In this document: positions 34,308 through 42,476 of the stretch, piece by piece
How the letters are laid out: each line of letters opens with the position of its first letter
How positions within the stretch are numbered: position 1 is the first letter of the stretch
Assembly (NCBI RefSeq): GCF_009708175.1
Contig: NZ_WMBB01000011.1
Coordinates: forward strand, 124,001 to 188,000
Origin: Nocardia aurantiaca
Lineage (GTDB): Bacteria > Actinomycetota > Actinomycetes > Mycobacteriales > Mycobacteriaceae
Length of the DNA stretch: 64,000 bases
Direction: 5' to 3'
Made by a program: the position numbers and the translations under genes
Notes under the pieces: generated by a model
Told to the model about the DNA's origin: nothing
What the model saw: the letters and a program-made list of their open reading frames with translations, nothing else
Database searches by the model: none

Positions 34308-34895
34308 CTAGTTCCGTACCTCGAGCCGCCGCACCAGGCTGACCAGTGCGGCCCGCAGTGTGTCCGGATCGTCGGTGTCCGCGCCCAGGATCATCCGGAC
34401 CACCTGCGGCGCCGCGAACCACCAGGCCGCCAGCGCCGCGACCGCGTACAGCAGGTAGCCGGGCGCGACATCGCGGGGCAGGGTTCCGGCCTGCTGAGCG
34501 GCGGCGAGCGCCGCCACCTTGTCCGCGTAGTGCGAAGCCCGGGCCGATTCGGCGGGCAGCTCACCATCCTGGGGTTGCAGCCCTTCCCAGTACATGAGCC
34601 GCAGGAACTGTGGATGGGTGCGGTGGAAGTCGAAGACGTGGCCCGCGTATTCGGCCAGGTCTCCGGCCTTGTCGGCGGTCAGCGGGCTGGCGGCGGCGAG
34701 TTGTTCGAGCTGATCGGTGAGCACGGCCTCGAACAGGCCGCGCTTATCGCCGAAGTACTGGTAGATGCGTTCCTTGTTGATGCCGGCGCGGGCCGCGATC
34801 GCGTTCACCCGGGCGCCGTCGGGTCCGCGTTCGGCGAACTCGTGCACCGCCGCCTCGAGCAGCAGCCGTCTGGTCCTCTCGGTATCCCACGCCAT
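34308..34895 (-). CDS. TetR-family regulator divergent from ilvD
   Basis: A 195-residue regulator: helix-turn-helix in TRRLLLEAAVHEFAERGPDG, then ARVNAIAARAGINKERIYQYFGDK, and a helical ligand domain with Trp-rich helices (YAVAALAAWWFAAPQVV). The ATG at 34895 puts the first helix at residue 8, as usual. Three copies of a short inverted repeat lie between this gene and ilvD, so it probably represses itself and the neighbour. The ligand may be a branched-chain amino-acid intermediate; this is inference. Confidence 0.87.
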   Translation of the reverse strand: MAWDTERTRRLLLEAAVHEFAERGPDGARVNAIAARAGINKERIYQYFGDKRGLFEAVLTDQLEQLAAASPLTADKAGDLAEYAGHVFDFHRTHPQFLRLMYWEGLQPQDGELPAESARASHYADKVAALAAAQQAGTLPRDVAPGYLLYAVAALAAWWFAAPQVVRMILGADTDDPDTLRAALVSLVRRLEVRN

Positions 34896-34915
34896 GGGTT
34901 CCATCCAACCATTTC

Positions 34916-34985
34916 CAACCACACGGTTGCGATGGGGCTCACGGCTGTGGCAAACTCCAACCACGCAGTTGCAACCACCCGGTTG
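34916..34985. promoter_or_regulatory. Three operator copies between the TetR gene and ilvD
   Basis: Inverted repeats CAACC-N4-GGTTG at 34916-34929 and 34972-34985 are perfect; the copy at 34958-34971 has AGTTG in its right arm. Centre distances are 42 and 14 bp; the latter two sites are adjacent. These are the likely binding sites of the adjacent TetR protein. Confidence 0.7.
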
Positions 34986-35008
34986 CAGATTGAGGAGGAG
35001 GTGGCGTG

Positions 35009-36862
35009 ATGCCCGAGTTGCGCTCCCGCACGGTCACGCACGGACGGAATATGGCCGGGGCCCGCGCCCTCATGCGGGCCAGCGGCGTTCCCTCGGCGGA
35101 TATCGGCCGCAAGCCCGTCATCGCCATCGCGAACAGCTTCACGGAGTTCGTGCCCGGCCACACCCACCTCCAGCCGGTCGGCCGCATGGTCTCCGAGGCG
35201 GTGCGCGCCGCGGGCGGCATCGCACGCGAGTTCAACACCATTGCCGTGGACGACGGAATCGCCATGGGGCACAGCGGCATGCTCTACTCGCTGCCATCGC
35301 GCGATCTGATCGCGGATTCGATCGAGTACATGGTGAATGCGCACTGCGCCGATGCCCTGGTATGCGTCTCCAACTGCGACAAGATCACTCCCGGCATGCT
35401 CATGGCGGCGATGCGGCTGAACATCCCGACGGTGTTCGTCTCCGGCGGCCCGATGGAGGGCGGCACCGCGGTGCTGGTCGACGGCACGGTGCGCAGCCGA
35501 CTGGATCTCATCGTCACCATGGCCGAGGCGGTCTCGCCCGAGGTGTCCGACGCGGATCTCGAGCGCATCGAGGAGAACGCCTGTCCGACCTGCGGCTCAT
35601 GCGCGGGCATGTTCACCGCGAACTCCATGAACTGCCTGACCGAGGCCCTGGGGCTGGCGCTGCCGGGCAATGGCACCACCCTGGCCACCCATTCCGCGCG
35701 CGCTGAGCTCTACCGGGCCGCGGGCCGCGCGGTCATGGATCTGGCGCGCCGCTACTACGACGAGGACGACGCGACGGTCCTGCCCCGGAACATCGCCTCC
35801 CGCAAGGCCTTCGACAATGCGATGGCCCTGGACCTGGCCATGGGCGGGTCCACCAACACGGTGCTGCACCTGCTGGCGGCCGCACGGGAGGCGGGACTGG
35901 ACTACACGCTCACCGATATCGAGAAGATGTCGCTGCGCGTGCCGTGCCTGTGCAGGGTCGCGCCCAATGGCGACCATCTGATCGAGGACGTGCACCGGGC
36001 GGGCGGCATTCCCGCGCTGTTGGGCGAGCTGGACCGCGCCGGGATGCTGCACCGCGATGTTCATGCCGTGCACGCGGATTCACTCGCCGAATGGCTTGGT
36101 GAGTGGGATGTGCGGGGCGGCCGGCCCACCCCCGCCGCCCTGGAGTTGTTCCATGCCGCGCCCGGCGGCAAGCGATCGGCGATGGCATTCTCCCAGTCCG
36201 AACGCTGGCATACCCTGGACCTGGACGCCGCGGTGGGCTGCATTCGCGATCGGGCCCACGCACACTCGCGTGATGGCGGCCTGGCGGTGTTGCGCGGCAA
36301 TCTGTCTCCCGACGGCGCGGTGGTGAAGTCGGCGGGCGTAGCCGCGCACATGCACACCTTCACCGGCCCGGCCGTGGTGGTCGAGTCGCAGGAGGACGCG
36401 GTCGAGGCGATCCTGTCGGGCCGGATCGAGGCCGGGGATGTGCTGGTCATCCGCTACGAGGGTCCGCGCGGCGGGCCGGGCATGCAGGAAATGCTGTATC
36501 CGACTTCCTATCTGAAGGGCCTCGGCCTCGCCGAGGAGTGCGCGCTGATCACCGACGGCCGGTTCTCGGGTGGCTCGTCCGGCTGCTCCATCGGCCACAT
36601 CTCACCCGAGGCCGCGGCGGGCGGTCCGCTGGCACTGGTCCACGATGGCGACTCCATCACCATCGACATCCCATCGCGCACCCTTACCCTCCACGTCGAC
36701 GACGCCGAATTGGCCACTCGCCGTATCGAATTGGAGGCCGGCAGCGGCTATCGGCCGCGCCACCGCGAACGTGAGGTTTCCCTGGCATTGAAAACCTATG
36801 CCCTGCTCGCCACCTCGTCCGACCGGGGAGCGGTCCGCGACCCGGCCAAACTCGCCGAGTGA
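35009..36862 (+). CDS. ilvD: Dihydroxy-acid dehydratase
   Basis: A 617-residue IlvD/Edd-family dehydratase that makes 2-keto acids for isoleucine and valine. Fe-S and active-site regions are all present: VSNCDKITPGML, CPTCGSCAGMFTANSMNCLTEA, GGSTNTVLHLLA, and GRFSGGSSG near the C-terminus. Length and sequence fit IlvD; a sugar-acid dehydratase of the same family is possible. GAGGAGGAG lies eight bases before the ATG at 35009; the GTG directly before it is less likely. A strong hairpin follows. It is probably controlled by the divergent TetR gene, which is unusual for ilvD. Confidence 0.88.
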   Translation: MPELRSRTVTHGRNMAGARALMRASGVPSADIGRKPVIAIANSFTEFVPGHTHLQPVGRMVSEAVRAAGGIAREFNTIAVDDGIAMGHSGMLYSLPSRDLIADSIEYMVNAHCADALVCVSNCDKITPGMLMAAMRLNIPTVFVSGGPMEGGTAVLVDGTVRSRLDLIVTMAEAVSPEVSDADLERIEENACPTCGSCAGMFTANSMNCLTEALGLALPGNGTTLATHSARAELYRAAGRAVMDLARRYYDEDDATVLPRNIASRKAFDNAMALDLAMGGSTNTVLHLLAAAREAGLDYTLTDIEKMSLRVPCLCRVAPNGDHLIEDVHRAGGIPALLGELDRAGMLHRDVHAVHADSLAEWLGEWDVRGGRPTPAALELFHAAPGGKRSAMAFSQSERWHTLDLDAAVGCIRDRAHAHSRDGGLAVLRGNLSPDGAVVKSAGVAAHMHTFTGPAVVVESQEDAVEAILSGRIEAGDVLVIRYEGPRGGPGMQEMLYPTSYLKGLGLAEECALITDGRFSGGSSGCSIGHISPEAAAGGPLALVHDGDSITIDIPSRTLTLHVDDAELATRRIELEAGSGYRPRHREREVSLALKTYALLATSSDRGAVRDPAKLAE

Positions 36863-36875
36863 GACGTGGGCCCGG

Positions 36876-36905
36876 GTCCTCACGGCGGGCGTCCGCCGTG
36901 AGGAC
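36876..36905 (+). terminator. Strong hairpin after ilvD
   Basis: A perfect 13 bp stem (GTCCTCACGGCGG and its complement) with a GCGT loop, 13 bases after the ilvD stop. It faces a minus-strand operon and can serve ilvD. Confidence 0.7.
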
Positions 36906-37062
36906 GGTGGGCCTCACTCACCATCACCACGATGCTGAGGACCGCCCTCGGATCCGGTACGCGCCGGCCCACGGTGACCCGCCTCCGCGGCACGCGGGGC
37001 CCGATGGGCACCGGCCCCACACCGCCGCGTGACAAGTCCGTCAACTCCACACCGTGCGGGCG

Positions 37063-38286
37063 TCAGCCGGCGGTGGATTCGACGACGAAGCTCGCGACCG
37101 TGGTGGTGCTGCCGCCGATATTGACTGTGCCGTATCGGGTGACGTCCGCCAGCTGAGGGTCGCCGGCCTGCCCGGTGACCTGCTTGTAGGCGTCGAGAAG
37201 CATCCGGACCCCGGTCGCGCCGACCGGGTGACCGACACCGATGAGGCCGCCACCGGGATTGATCGGCAGGCTGCCGGTGCGGGTGATGTCGCCGGATTCC
37301 ACGGCCTTCCAGCTCTCGCCGGGCGCGGTGAGACCGAGGTGGTCGATGGCCAGGTACTCGGACATGGAGAAGCAGTCGTGGACCTCGACGCCGTCGAGCT
37401 GGTGGATGTCGGCGAGCCCGGCCCGGGACAGGGCGTCCAGGACGGCCGTGCGGATGTGGGGGAAGACGTAGGCTTCGGCGGCGGAGGCGCGGAACTTCTC
37501 CTCGAGCGGGAGGCCGACCGTGCGGTGGCCCCAGCCGGAGATCACCGCGGTGCGCTCGGCGCGGGCAGGGCTGTGCCGCTTCAGGAACCGGTCCGAGACC
37601 AGGATCACAGCGGCCGCGCCGTCGGTCATCTGGCTGCAGTCCTGGCGGCGCAGCATGCCGGTCACCGGCGGGTTGGCGGTGTCGTCGTCGGTGAAGCTGG
37701 TGTCGGAATAGCTCCAATTCCGGGTCTGGGCATACGGATTCGACCGCGCGTTCGCGATATTGAGTTCGCTGATGGCGCGCAGGTGGGCGGGGTCGAGTCC
37801 GTAGCGGCGGTCGTATTCCTCGGCGATGGCGGCGAATTGGGTCGGCCAGACCAGGTCGGTGCCCTGCGCCTCGTGACCCGCCCAGGCCGCCGCGCCCATG
37901 TATGCCGCGGCCTGCCCACCGGGGACGGTCTTCTCGAGTTCCGCGCCGAGCACCAGCGCGCAGTCGTAGCGGCCGGATTCGAGGTCGGCCATGGCGGCCA
38001 GGGCCGCCATGCTGCCGGAGGCGCAGGCGGCCTCGTGACGGGAGGCGGGGATTCCCCACAGGTCCGGATGGATGGTGGCGGGCATACCGCCGAGATGGCC
38101 TTGGCCGGTGAACAATTGACCGAAGGCATTGCCGACATGGATCACCTCGATCGCGGTGGCATCGAGATGAGTGGCGGCGAGCGTCTCGTCCAGGACGGCG
38201 CGGATCAGGGCGTCGAATCCGAGGCCGACGCGGTGCCAGTTGACGGCGAAATCGGTTTGGCCGCCGCCCAGAATGTGCACGGACAC
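37063..38286 (-). CDS. Thiolase-like protein, SCP2/SCPx type
   Basis: A 407-residue thiolase-fold protein. The nucleophile lies in ACASGSMAALAAM; the C-terminal part has EVHDCFSMSEYLAIDHLG and NPGGGLIGVGHPVGATG. NPGGG and HDCF are typical of SCP2-thiolases, which act on branched or steroid side-chain 3-ketoacyl-CoA. GTG start at 38286 with AGGAGGA upstream. It is the last of five genes in the operon behind the cleavage oxygenase, 26 bases after the CoA ligase. Confidence 0.85.
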   Translation of the reverse strand: MSVHILGGGQTDFAVNWHRVGLGFDALIRAVLDETLAATHLDATAIEVIHVGNAFGQLFTGQGHLGGMPATIHPDLWGIPASRHEAACASGSMAALAAMADLESGRYDCALVLGAELEKTVPGGQAAAYMGAAAWAGHEAQGTDLVWPTQFAAIAEEYDRRYGLDPAHLRAISELNIANARSNPYAQTRNWSYSDTSFTDDDTANPPVTGMLRRQDCSQMTDGAAAVILVSDRFLKRHSPARAERTAVISGWGHRTVGLPLEEKFRASAAEAYVFPHIRTAVLDALSRAGLADIHQLDGVEVHDCFSMSEYLAIDHLGLTAPGESWKAVESGDITRTGSLPINPGGGLIGVGHPVGATGVRMLLDAYKQVTGQAGDPQLADVTRYGTVNIGGSTTTVASFVVESTAG

Positions 38287-38312
38287 GGAGTCCTCCTGTT
38301 GTCGAAGTGTGG

Positions 38313-40040
38313 TCAGAGTCGGGCGCGCAGTTCCCGGCGCAGCAGTTTGCCGACCGGATTGCGCGGGAGCGCGTCGGTGATCTCCAGGCGCTCGGGCAGT
38401 TTGAAGGACGCGACCTCGCGCGCCCTGAGATGCGTGACCAGATCCTCGAGGGTCACCGTCGCGCCGGGTGCGGGAACGACCACGGCACAGCATCTCTCGC
38501 CGAGCACCGCGTCCGGGTAGCCGACCACCCCCACATCCGCGACCGCGGGATGATCCATGAGCAGGCCCTCGATCTCCGCGGGTGCGATATTCATGCCGCC
38601 GCGGATGATGATCTCCTTCACCCGGTCTACGAAGCGCAGGTATCTGCCGCCCTCGCCGCACAGTTCGAAGACGTCACCGCTGCACAGGTATCCGTCGTGG
38701 TCGAAGGGTCCGGTGTCGGCCGTGCCGGGCAGGTAGCCGCCGAAGACGGCCGGTCCGCGCAGCCGCAGCTCGCCGCGCCCGCCGATCTCGGTGACCGTCT
38801 CCCCGCTCGTGACGTCGACCAGTTTCACCGCCGTCCGCTCGGCCAGCCTGGTGGACCAGCGCACTCCCGCCGCCCCGTAGTACGGCAGATGCTGGGCGCG
38901 CAGTGTCGGATCCGGAATGTCGGCGGGTGCGCCCAGCAGGCTCACGCCCTCATTGGATCCGAAGAAGTTGATCACCTGTATGCCCAGCTCCTCCTGCCAG
39001 CGCCGGACCACCGGCGGCGGCAGCGGCGCACCGCCCGAGCCGACCGTGCGCAGCGAGGACAGGTCTGCTCGGGCGCGCAGGGCGTCGTTCTGCAAGAGCA
39101 TGGTGAGCAGAGCGGGCGGCATGCTGGTGTGGGTGACTCGATGCTCGGCGATCTGCCGGAAGAAGACCGTCAGGTCCAGCGGATGATGCTGCACGAGGTG
39201 CCCGCCCGCCAGCAGCCACGGCAGGAACGAGCCCGCGAACCCGGCCATGTTCACCATGGGAAACGGGTTGAGCACCACCGAATCCGGGGTCACGCCCAGC
39301 CCGTCCTGAACGCCGCCCGCCACGGCCAGCCAGTCGCCGTGACAGCGGGGAACGCCCTTGGGCGCGGCCTCGGTGCCGCTGGTCCAGCAGACGGTGATGC
39401 GGTCGTTCACGGTGACCGGGAGTGCGGAGGCGTAGTCGCGCACGCGATTCCGGGCAGGCGTGCCGACCGGATCGCCGAGGGGTATCGCGTGTTCCGGGAC
39501 GCCGGGACCGAAGCCGAAGACGGTGCGCTTCCCGTCGGCGACGGTCAGCGCCTCCGCGGCGATCTCCCGGTCTCCCAGCGCCCCAACGGTAATGATGGCC
39601 TCGGCATCGGTCGCCGCGACAATGCCGGACAGCTCGTGCCGCCGGAAGGACACCGGCATGGGCGTGGCGACCGCGCCCAGTCGCCACAGGGCGAGGTAGA
39701 CCGCCGTCAATGCGATCGAGTTGGGCAGCTGGATCACGACGGTCGATCCTGGACGAATCCCGTTGGCCAGCAGGGTCGCCGCGATGTCGAGGACGTGGTC
39801 GTCGAGCTCGCGCCAGGTGAGAGTGCGCGGGTGCGCTCCGGTCAGATCCGCCAGATTGGCCGGGTCGGTGATCGCGGGGGCGTCGGGGGCCTCGGTGACG
39901 CGGTGGCGGAAGACGTCAGGAATCGTCTCGGGCTGCCACCAGCCGCGCTCGAGATAGGTGCGCACGGTGTCCGCGGGATGGCAGGGCCGCACCGCACGAT
40001 CGGTACTGGGAGTGGTTGCGGAGGAGAATGTTTCGACCAT
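38313..40040 (-). CDS. AMP-dependent acyl/aryl-CoA ligase
   Basis: A 575-residue member of the ANL superfamily. AMP-binding motif: ITVCWTSGTEAAPKGVPR; then FFGSNEG; hinge YLCSGDVFE; and RFVDRVKEIIIRGGMNIAP; the catalytic lysine lies in PRNPVGKLLRREL at the C-terminus. It activates a carboxylic acid with ATP to its CoA ester. Context suggests the acid is a cleavage product of the oxygenase/monooxygenase two genes upstream. 42 bases separate it from the thiolase gene before it. Confidence 0.88.
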   Translation of the reverse strand: MVETFSSATTPSTDRAVRPCHPADTVRTYLERGWWQPETIPDVFRHRVTEAPDAPAITDPANLADLTGAHPRTLTWRELDDHVLDIAATLLANGIRPGSTVVIQLPNSIALTAVYLALWRLGAVATPMPVSFRRHELSGIVAATDAEAIITVGALGDREIAAEALTVADGKRTVFGFGPGVPEHAIPLGDPVGTPARNRVRDYASALPVTVNDRITVCWTSGTEAAPKGVPRCHGDWLAVAGGVQDGLGVTPDSVVLNPFPMVNMAGFAGSFLPWLLAGGHLVQHHPLDLTVFFRQIAEHRVTHTSMPPALLTMLLQNDALRARADLSSLRTVGSGGAPLPPPVVRRWQEELGIQVINFFGSNEGVSLLGAPADIPDPTLRAQHLPYYGAAGVRWSTRLAERTAVKLVDVTSGETVTEIGGRGELRLRGPAVFGGYLPGTADTGPFDHDGYLCSGDVFELCGEGGRYLRFVDRVKEIIIRGGMNIAPAEIEGLLMDHPAVADVGVVGYPDAVLGERCCAVVVPAPGATVTLEDLVTHLRAREVASFKLPERLEITDALPRNPVGKLLRRELRARL

Positions 40041-40082
40041 CGGGATTCCCTGGTGACGAGTTGGTCCGGTGACGGCGGCGGG

Positions 40083-41267
40083 TCAGGTGAGGCGGCGCAG
40101 CACCACGGCCGCGCCGAGTCCGAGCGCGGCGGGAATGGCGACCAGCGCGTGCTCGCCATCGCGGCGGCGCAGTTCGTCCAGCGCCAGGGCGAGGAGAATC
40201 CCTCCGGTCGCGCCGAGCGGGTGCCCGACCGCGACCGCGCCGCCGGACGGATTCACCCGCGCCGCATCCAGTCCGAGCTCGCGCATGAGCACCAGCGGTG
40301 TGACGGCGAAGGATTCGTTCACCTCGATCACATCCAGCTGCGCGGGCGAGATTCCCGCCCGTTGCAGCGCCACCCGGGCCGCACTGGTCGGCGCGGTCAG
40401 CAGCGGCGATCGGACGGCTGTCTGTGCCGTGCCCACGATCTGCGCGACCGGCGGCCTGCCGAGAATGCGTTCCGCCTGCCGATTGCCCAGCAGCAGCGCC
40501 GAAGCGCCGTCTGCCAATTGCGGTGCGGTGGCGATGGTGTGCAGCCCGCCGATCGGATGTCGTGCGCGCGGCATCCGCCGAGCCACCCGCCCCCAGGACG
40601 GGTCGGCGCCGAACAGGGTCGGCAGGGCCGCGAAGGCGGATGCGCAGGCGTCCGGCCGCGCGCCCTCGTCGGCGGCGAGTATCACGCTGTCGCCCTTGCG
40701 TACCGGGATCACCGACTCCGAAGTAGCAGCGCCACTGGCCCTTCGATGCGACCGCACCGCGTAGGCATCCAGTTCCGGCCGGGTGATGCCGTACTCGGCC
40801 GCCGTCAGATCCGCCGATACTCCAATGGTCACGAACCCGGTCCGCTCCCCCAGATCGGCGTCCACGGCGATGGCGGGCCGGTCCGTGAGCATGGGTACGC
40901 GGGACATCGACTCGACTCCGCCCGCGACGATCACATCGGCGAACCCGGCCGCCACCCGCGCGGCCGCGCCCTCCACCGCGTCCAAGCCCGAACAGCACAG
41001 CCGCGACACCACCGCTCCCGGTACCGAATCCGGCCATCCGGCCCACAACACCGCGGACCGGGCGACATTCCCGCCGTGCTCGCCCACCGCGGTACTCACG
41101 CCGACGAACACGTCGTCCACGGCCGCGGGCGGACACCCGCGTTCTTCCAGCGCCGTCAGCAATTGCCCGAACAGTTCGTACGGCGGGATCTCCGCCAACG
41201 TGCCGCCGCCCTTGCGCACCCGCCCCCGCGGCGAGCGCACCGCGTCGTAGACGAACGCCTCACTCAT
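40083..41267 (-). CDS. Acetyl-CoA acetyltransferase-like thiolase lacking the second active-site cysteine
   Basis: A 394-residue classical thiolase. The nucleophilic cysteine is in SRLCCSGLDAVEG (C92), NESF replaces NEAF, and the catalytic His is in GGAVAVGHPLGATG. In the last motif, where thiolases have Cys-x-Gly, this protein reads IPAALGLGAAVVLRR: the second cysteine, which acts as base, is absent. It may be impaired as a thiolase or work on a special substrate. ATG at 41267 with GGGAG upstream; it overlaps the stop of the monooxygenase gene. Confidence 0.87.
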   Translation of the reverse strand: MSEAFVYDAVRSPRGRVRKGGGTLAEIPPYELFGQLLTALEERGCPPAAVDDVFVGVSTAVGEHGGNVARSAVLWAGWPDSVPGAVVSRLCCSGLDAVEGAAARVAAGFADVIVAGGVESMSRVPMLTDRPAIAVDADLGERTGFVTIGVSADLTAAEYGITRPELDAYAVRSHRRASGAATSESVIPVRKGDSVILAADEGARPDACASAFAALPTLFGADPSWGRVARRMPRARHPIGGLHTIATAPQLADGASALLLGNRQAERILGRPPVAQIVGTAQTAVRSPLLTAPTSAARVALQRAGISPAQLDVIEVNESFAVTPLVLMRELGLDAARVNPSGGAVAVGHPLGATGGILLALALDELRRRDGEHALVAIPAALGLGAAVVLRRLT

Positions 41268-42462
41268 CGACACTCCCTTCGGGCCGTCCCGCCGACTGCG
41301 CGCGAATTCCTGCCAGCGCCTCCAGCGTCCGTTGACCGGCGGGATCGTCGTCGGCGGTCACCGGCACGATGACCACCTCGTCCGCACCGGCGTCCCGGTA
41401 CCGGCCGAGCCGGGCGGCCACCGTCTCGGCATCCCCGAATATGCCGACGGCCGCGGGCAATTCGTTCGGAATGGCCGCCAGCACCTGACGTGGGTGCGCT
41501 CCGGTGCGCGCCAGCTCGACCACATCGCCGAACCCGGCCTCGGTGAACATGGCGTCATACCCCGGAGCGCGGAGATAGCCGACCACCCCTCGACGAACCG
41601 TGACGAGCATGCCCGCATCGGGCTCGAATGCCGCGGTCACCCACACCGAAACGGGCGGTGCCGGCCGCCCGGCCGCCGCAGCGAATTCACGTATGACAGC
41701 GACGCATCGGGCGACCTGAGCCGGTGTCACCAGATTGAGCACGACGCGGTCGGCGCAACGCGCGGCGACCTCCAGCGCGCGCTCGCCGAAGGCCGCCACT
41801 ACGACCTCGCCGCCGCGGGGCGCGGCCACGGCGCGGGGCCCCGCGTTCTCGGCCTCGTCCACGGTGGCGGCACCCTCGGGCGCGGTAGGGGGCCGCGACT
41901 GCTGCTCACGCCCATGCCTGGCGTGCGCGGATCCCACACTGGGCCGGCCGATCTGGGCGTCCGTGTGCGGCCCGTCGACGCTGCGGGCGAGCGTCGGGCC
42001 CAGAGCGGGCAGGCGCAGGCGGAACCCTCGCACGCGTTCGATCAGGCCGTCGTACTCGACTTTCTCGCCGGCCAGCAATGCCCGGACGATGCGGGTCGCT
42101 TCCTCCAGATGCCGTGCGGTGCGGTGTCTTCGGCGGCCGTGCCAGTCCCGGACCACCACCGTGCTGGAGCTGCCGAGGGCGATGTCGACCGGGCGACCGG
42201 TGAGGGCGGCGACGGTGGCGGTCCCCATGGCGATGGTCGCGGGACTGCGCACGCCGATGGCCAGCGGGCCGATGCACAGCGGGATGCGGCCCGGCGACCG
42301 TCCGATGGCGGTGGCGAGAGCGAAGGCGTCGAAGGTCGCCATCTCGCCGATCCACAGCCGGTGGTAGCCGAGCCGGTCGGCGGCCTCGGCCACCCGCAGG
42401 GCGTCGAGGGGTTCACGGTTCTGCCAGTAGGGGAGGCTGACGCTCAGATGCGAAAAGGGCAC
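41260..42462 (-). CDS. LLM-class flavin-dependent oxidoreductase with an internal insertion
   Basis: A 400-residue luciferase-like protein, F420- or FMN-dependent by family. N-terminal LSVSLPYWQNREPLDALRVA and WIGEMATFDAF, then SSTVVVRDWHGR and the C-terminal DRVVLNLVTPAQVARC and GDAETVAARLGRYRDAG fit the fold. Between LRLPA (residue 153) and GGEVVVAAFG (217) lie about 60 Pro/Ala/His/Arg-rich residues that relatives lack: a low-complexity insertion in a loop. GTG start at 42462, 14 bases after the oxygenase stop. It probably oxygenates or dehydrogenates an intermediate of the same pathway. Confidence 0.8.
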   Translation of the reverse strand: MPFSHLSVSLPYWQNREPLDALRVAEAADRLGYHRLWIGEMATFDAFALATAIGRSPGRIPLCIGPLAIGVRSPATIAMGTATVAALTGRPVDIALGSSSTVVVRDWHGRRRHRTARHLEEATRIVRALLAGEKVEYDGLIERVRGFRLRLPALGPTLARSVDGPHTDAQIGRPSVGSAHARHGREQQSRPPTAPEGAATVDEAENAGPRAVAAPRGGEVVVAAFGERALEVAARCADRVVLNLVTPAQVARCVAVIREFAAAAGRPAPPVSVWVTAAFEPDAGMLVTVRRGVVGYLRAPGYDAMFTEAGFGDVVELARTGAHPRQVLAAIPNELPAAVGIFGDAETVAARLGRYRDAGADEVVIVPVTADDDPAGQRTLEALAGIRAQSAGRPEGSVDE

Positions 42463-42476
42463 GCGGACAGCCTCTT

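Noticed and set aside
34081..34311. 76-codon plus-strand frame ending near the TetR gene
   Set aside because: Its end looks helical, but the start is Arg-rich with no ribosome site or family; treated as chance.
38307..41372. 1021-codon plus-strand frame
   Set aside because: Antisense to the CoA ligase and thiolase genes, each with complete catalytic motifs.
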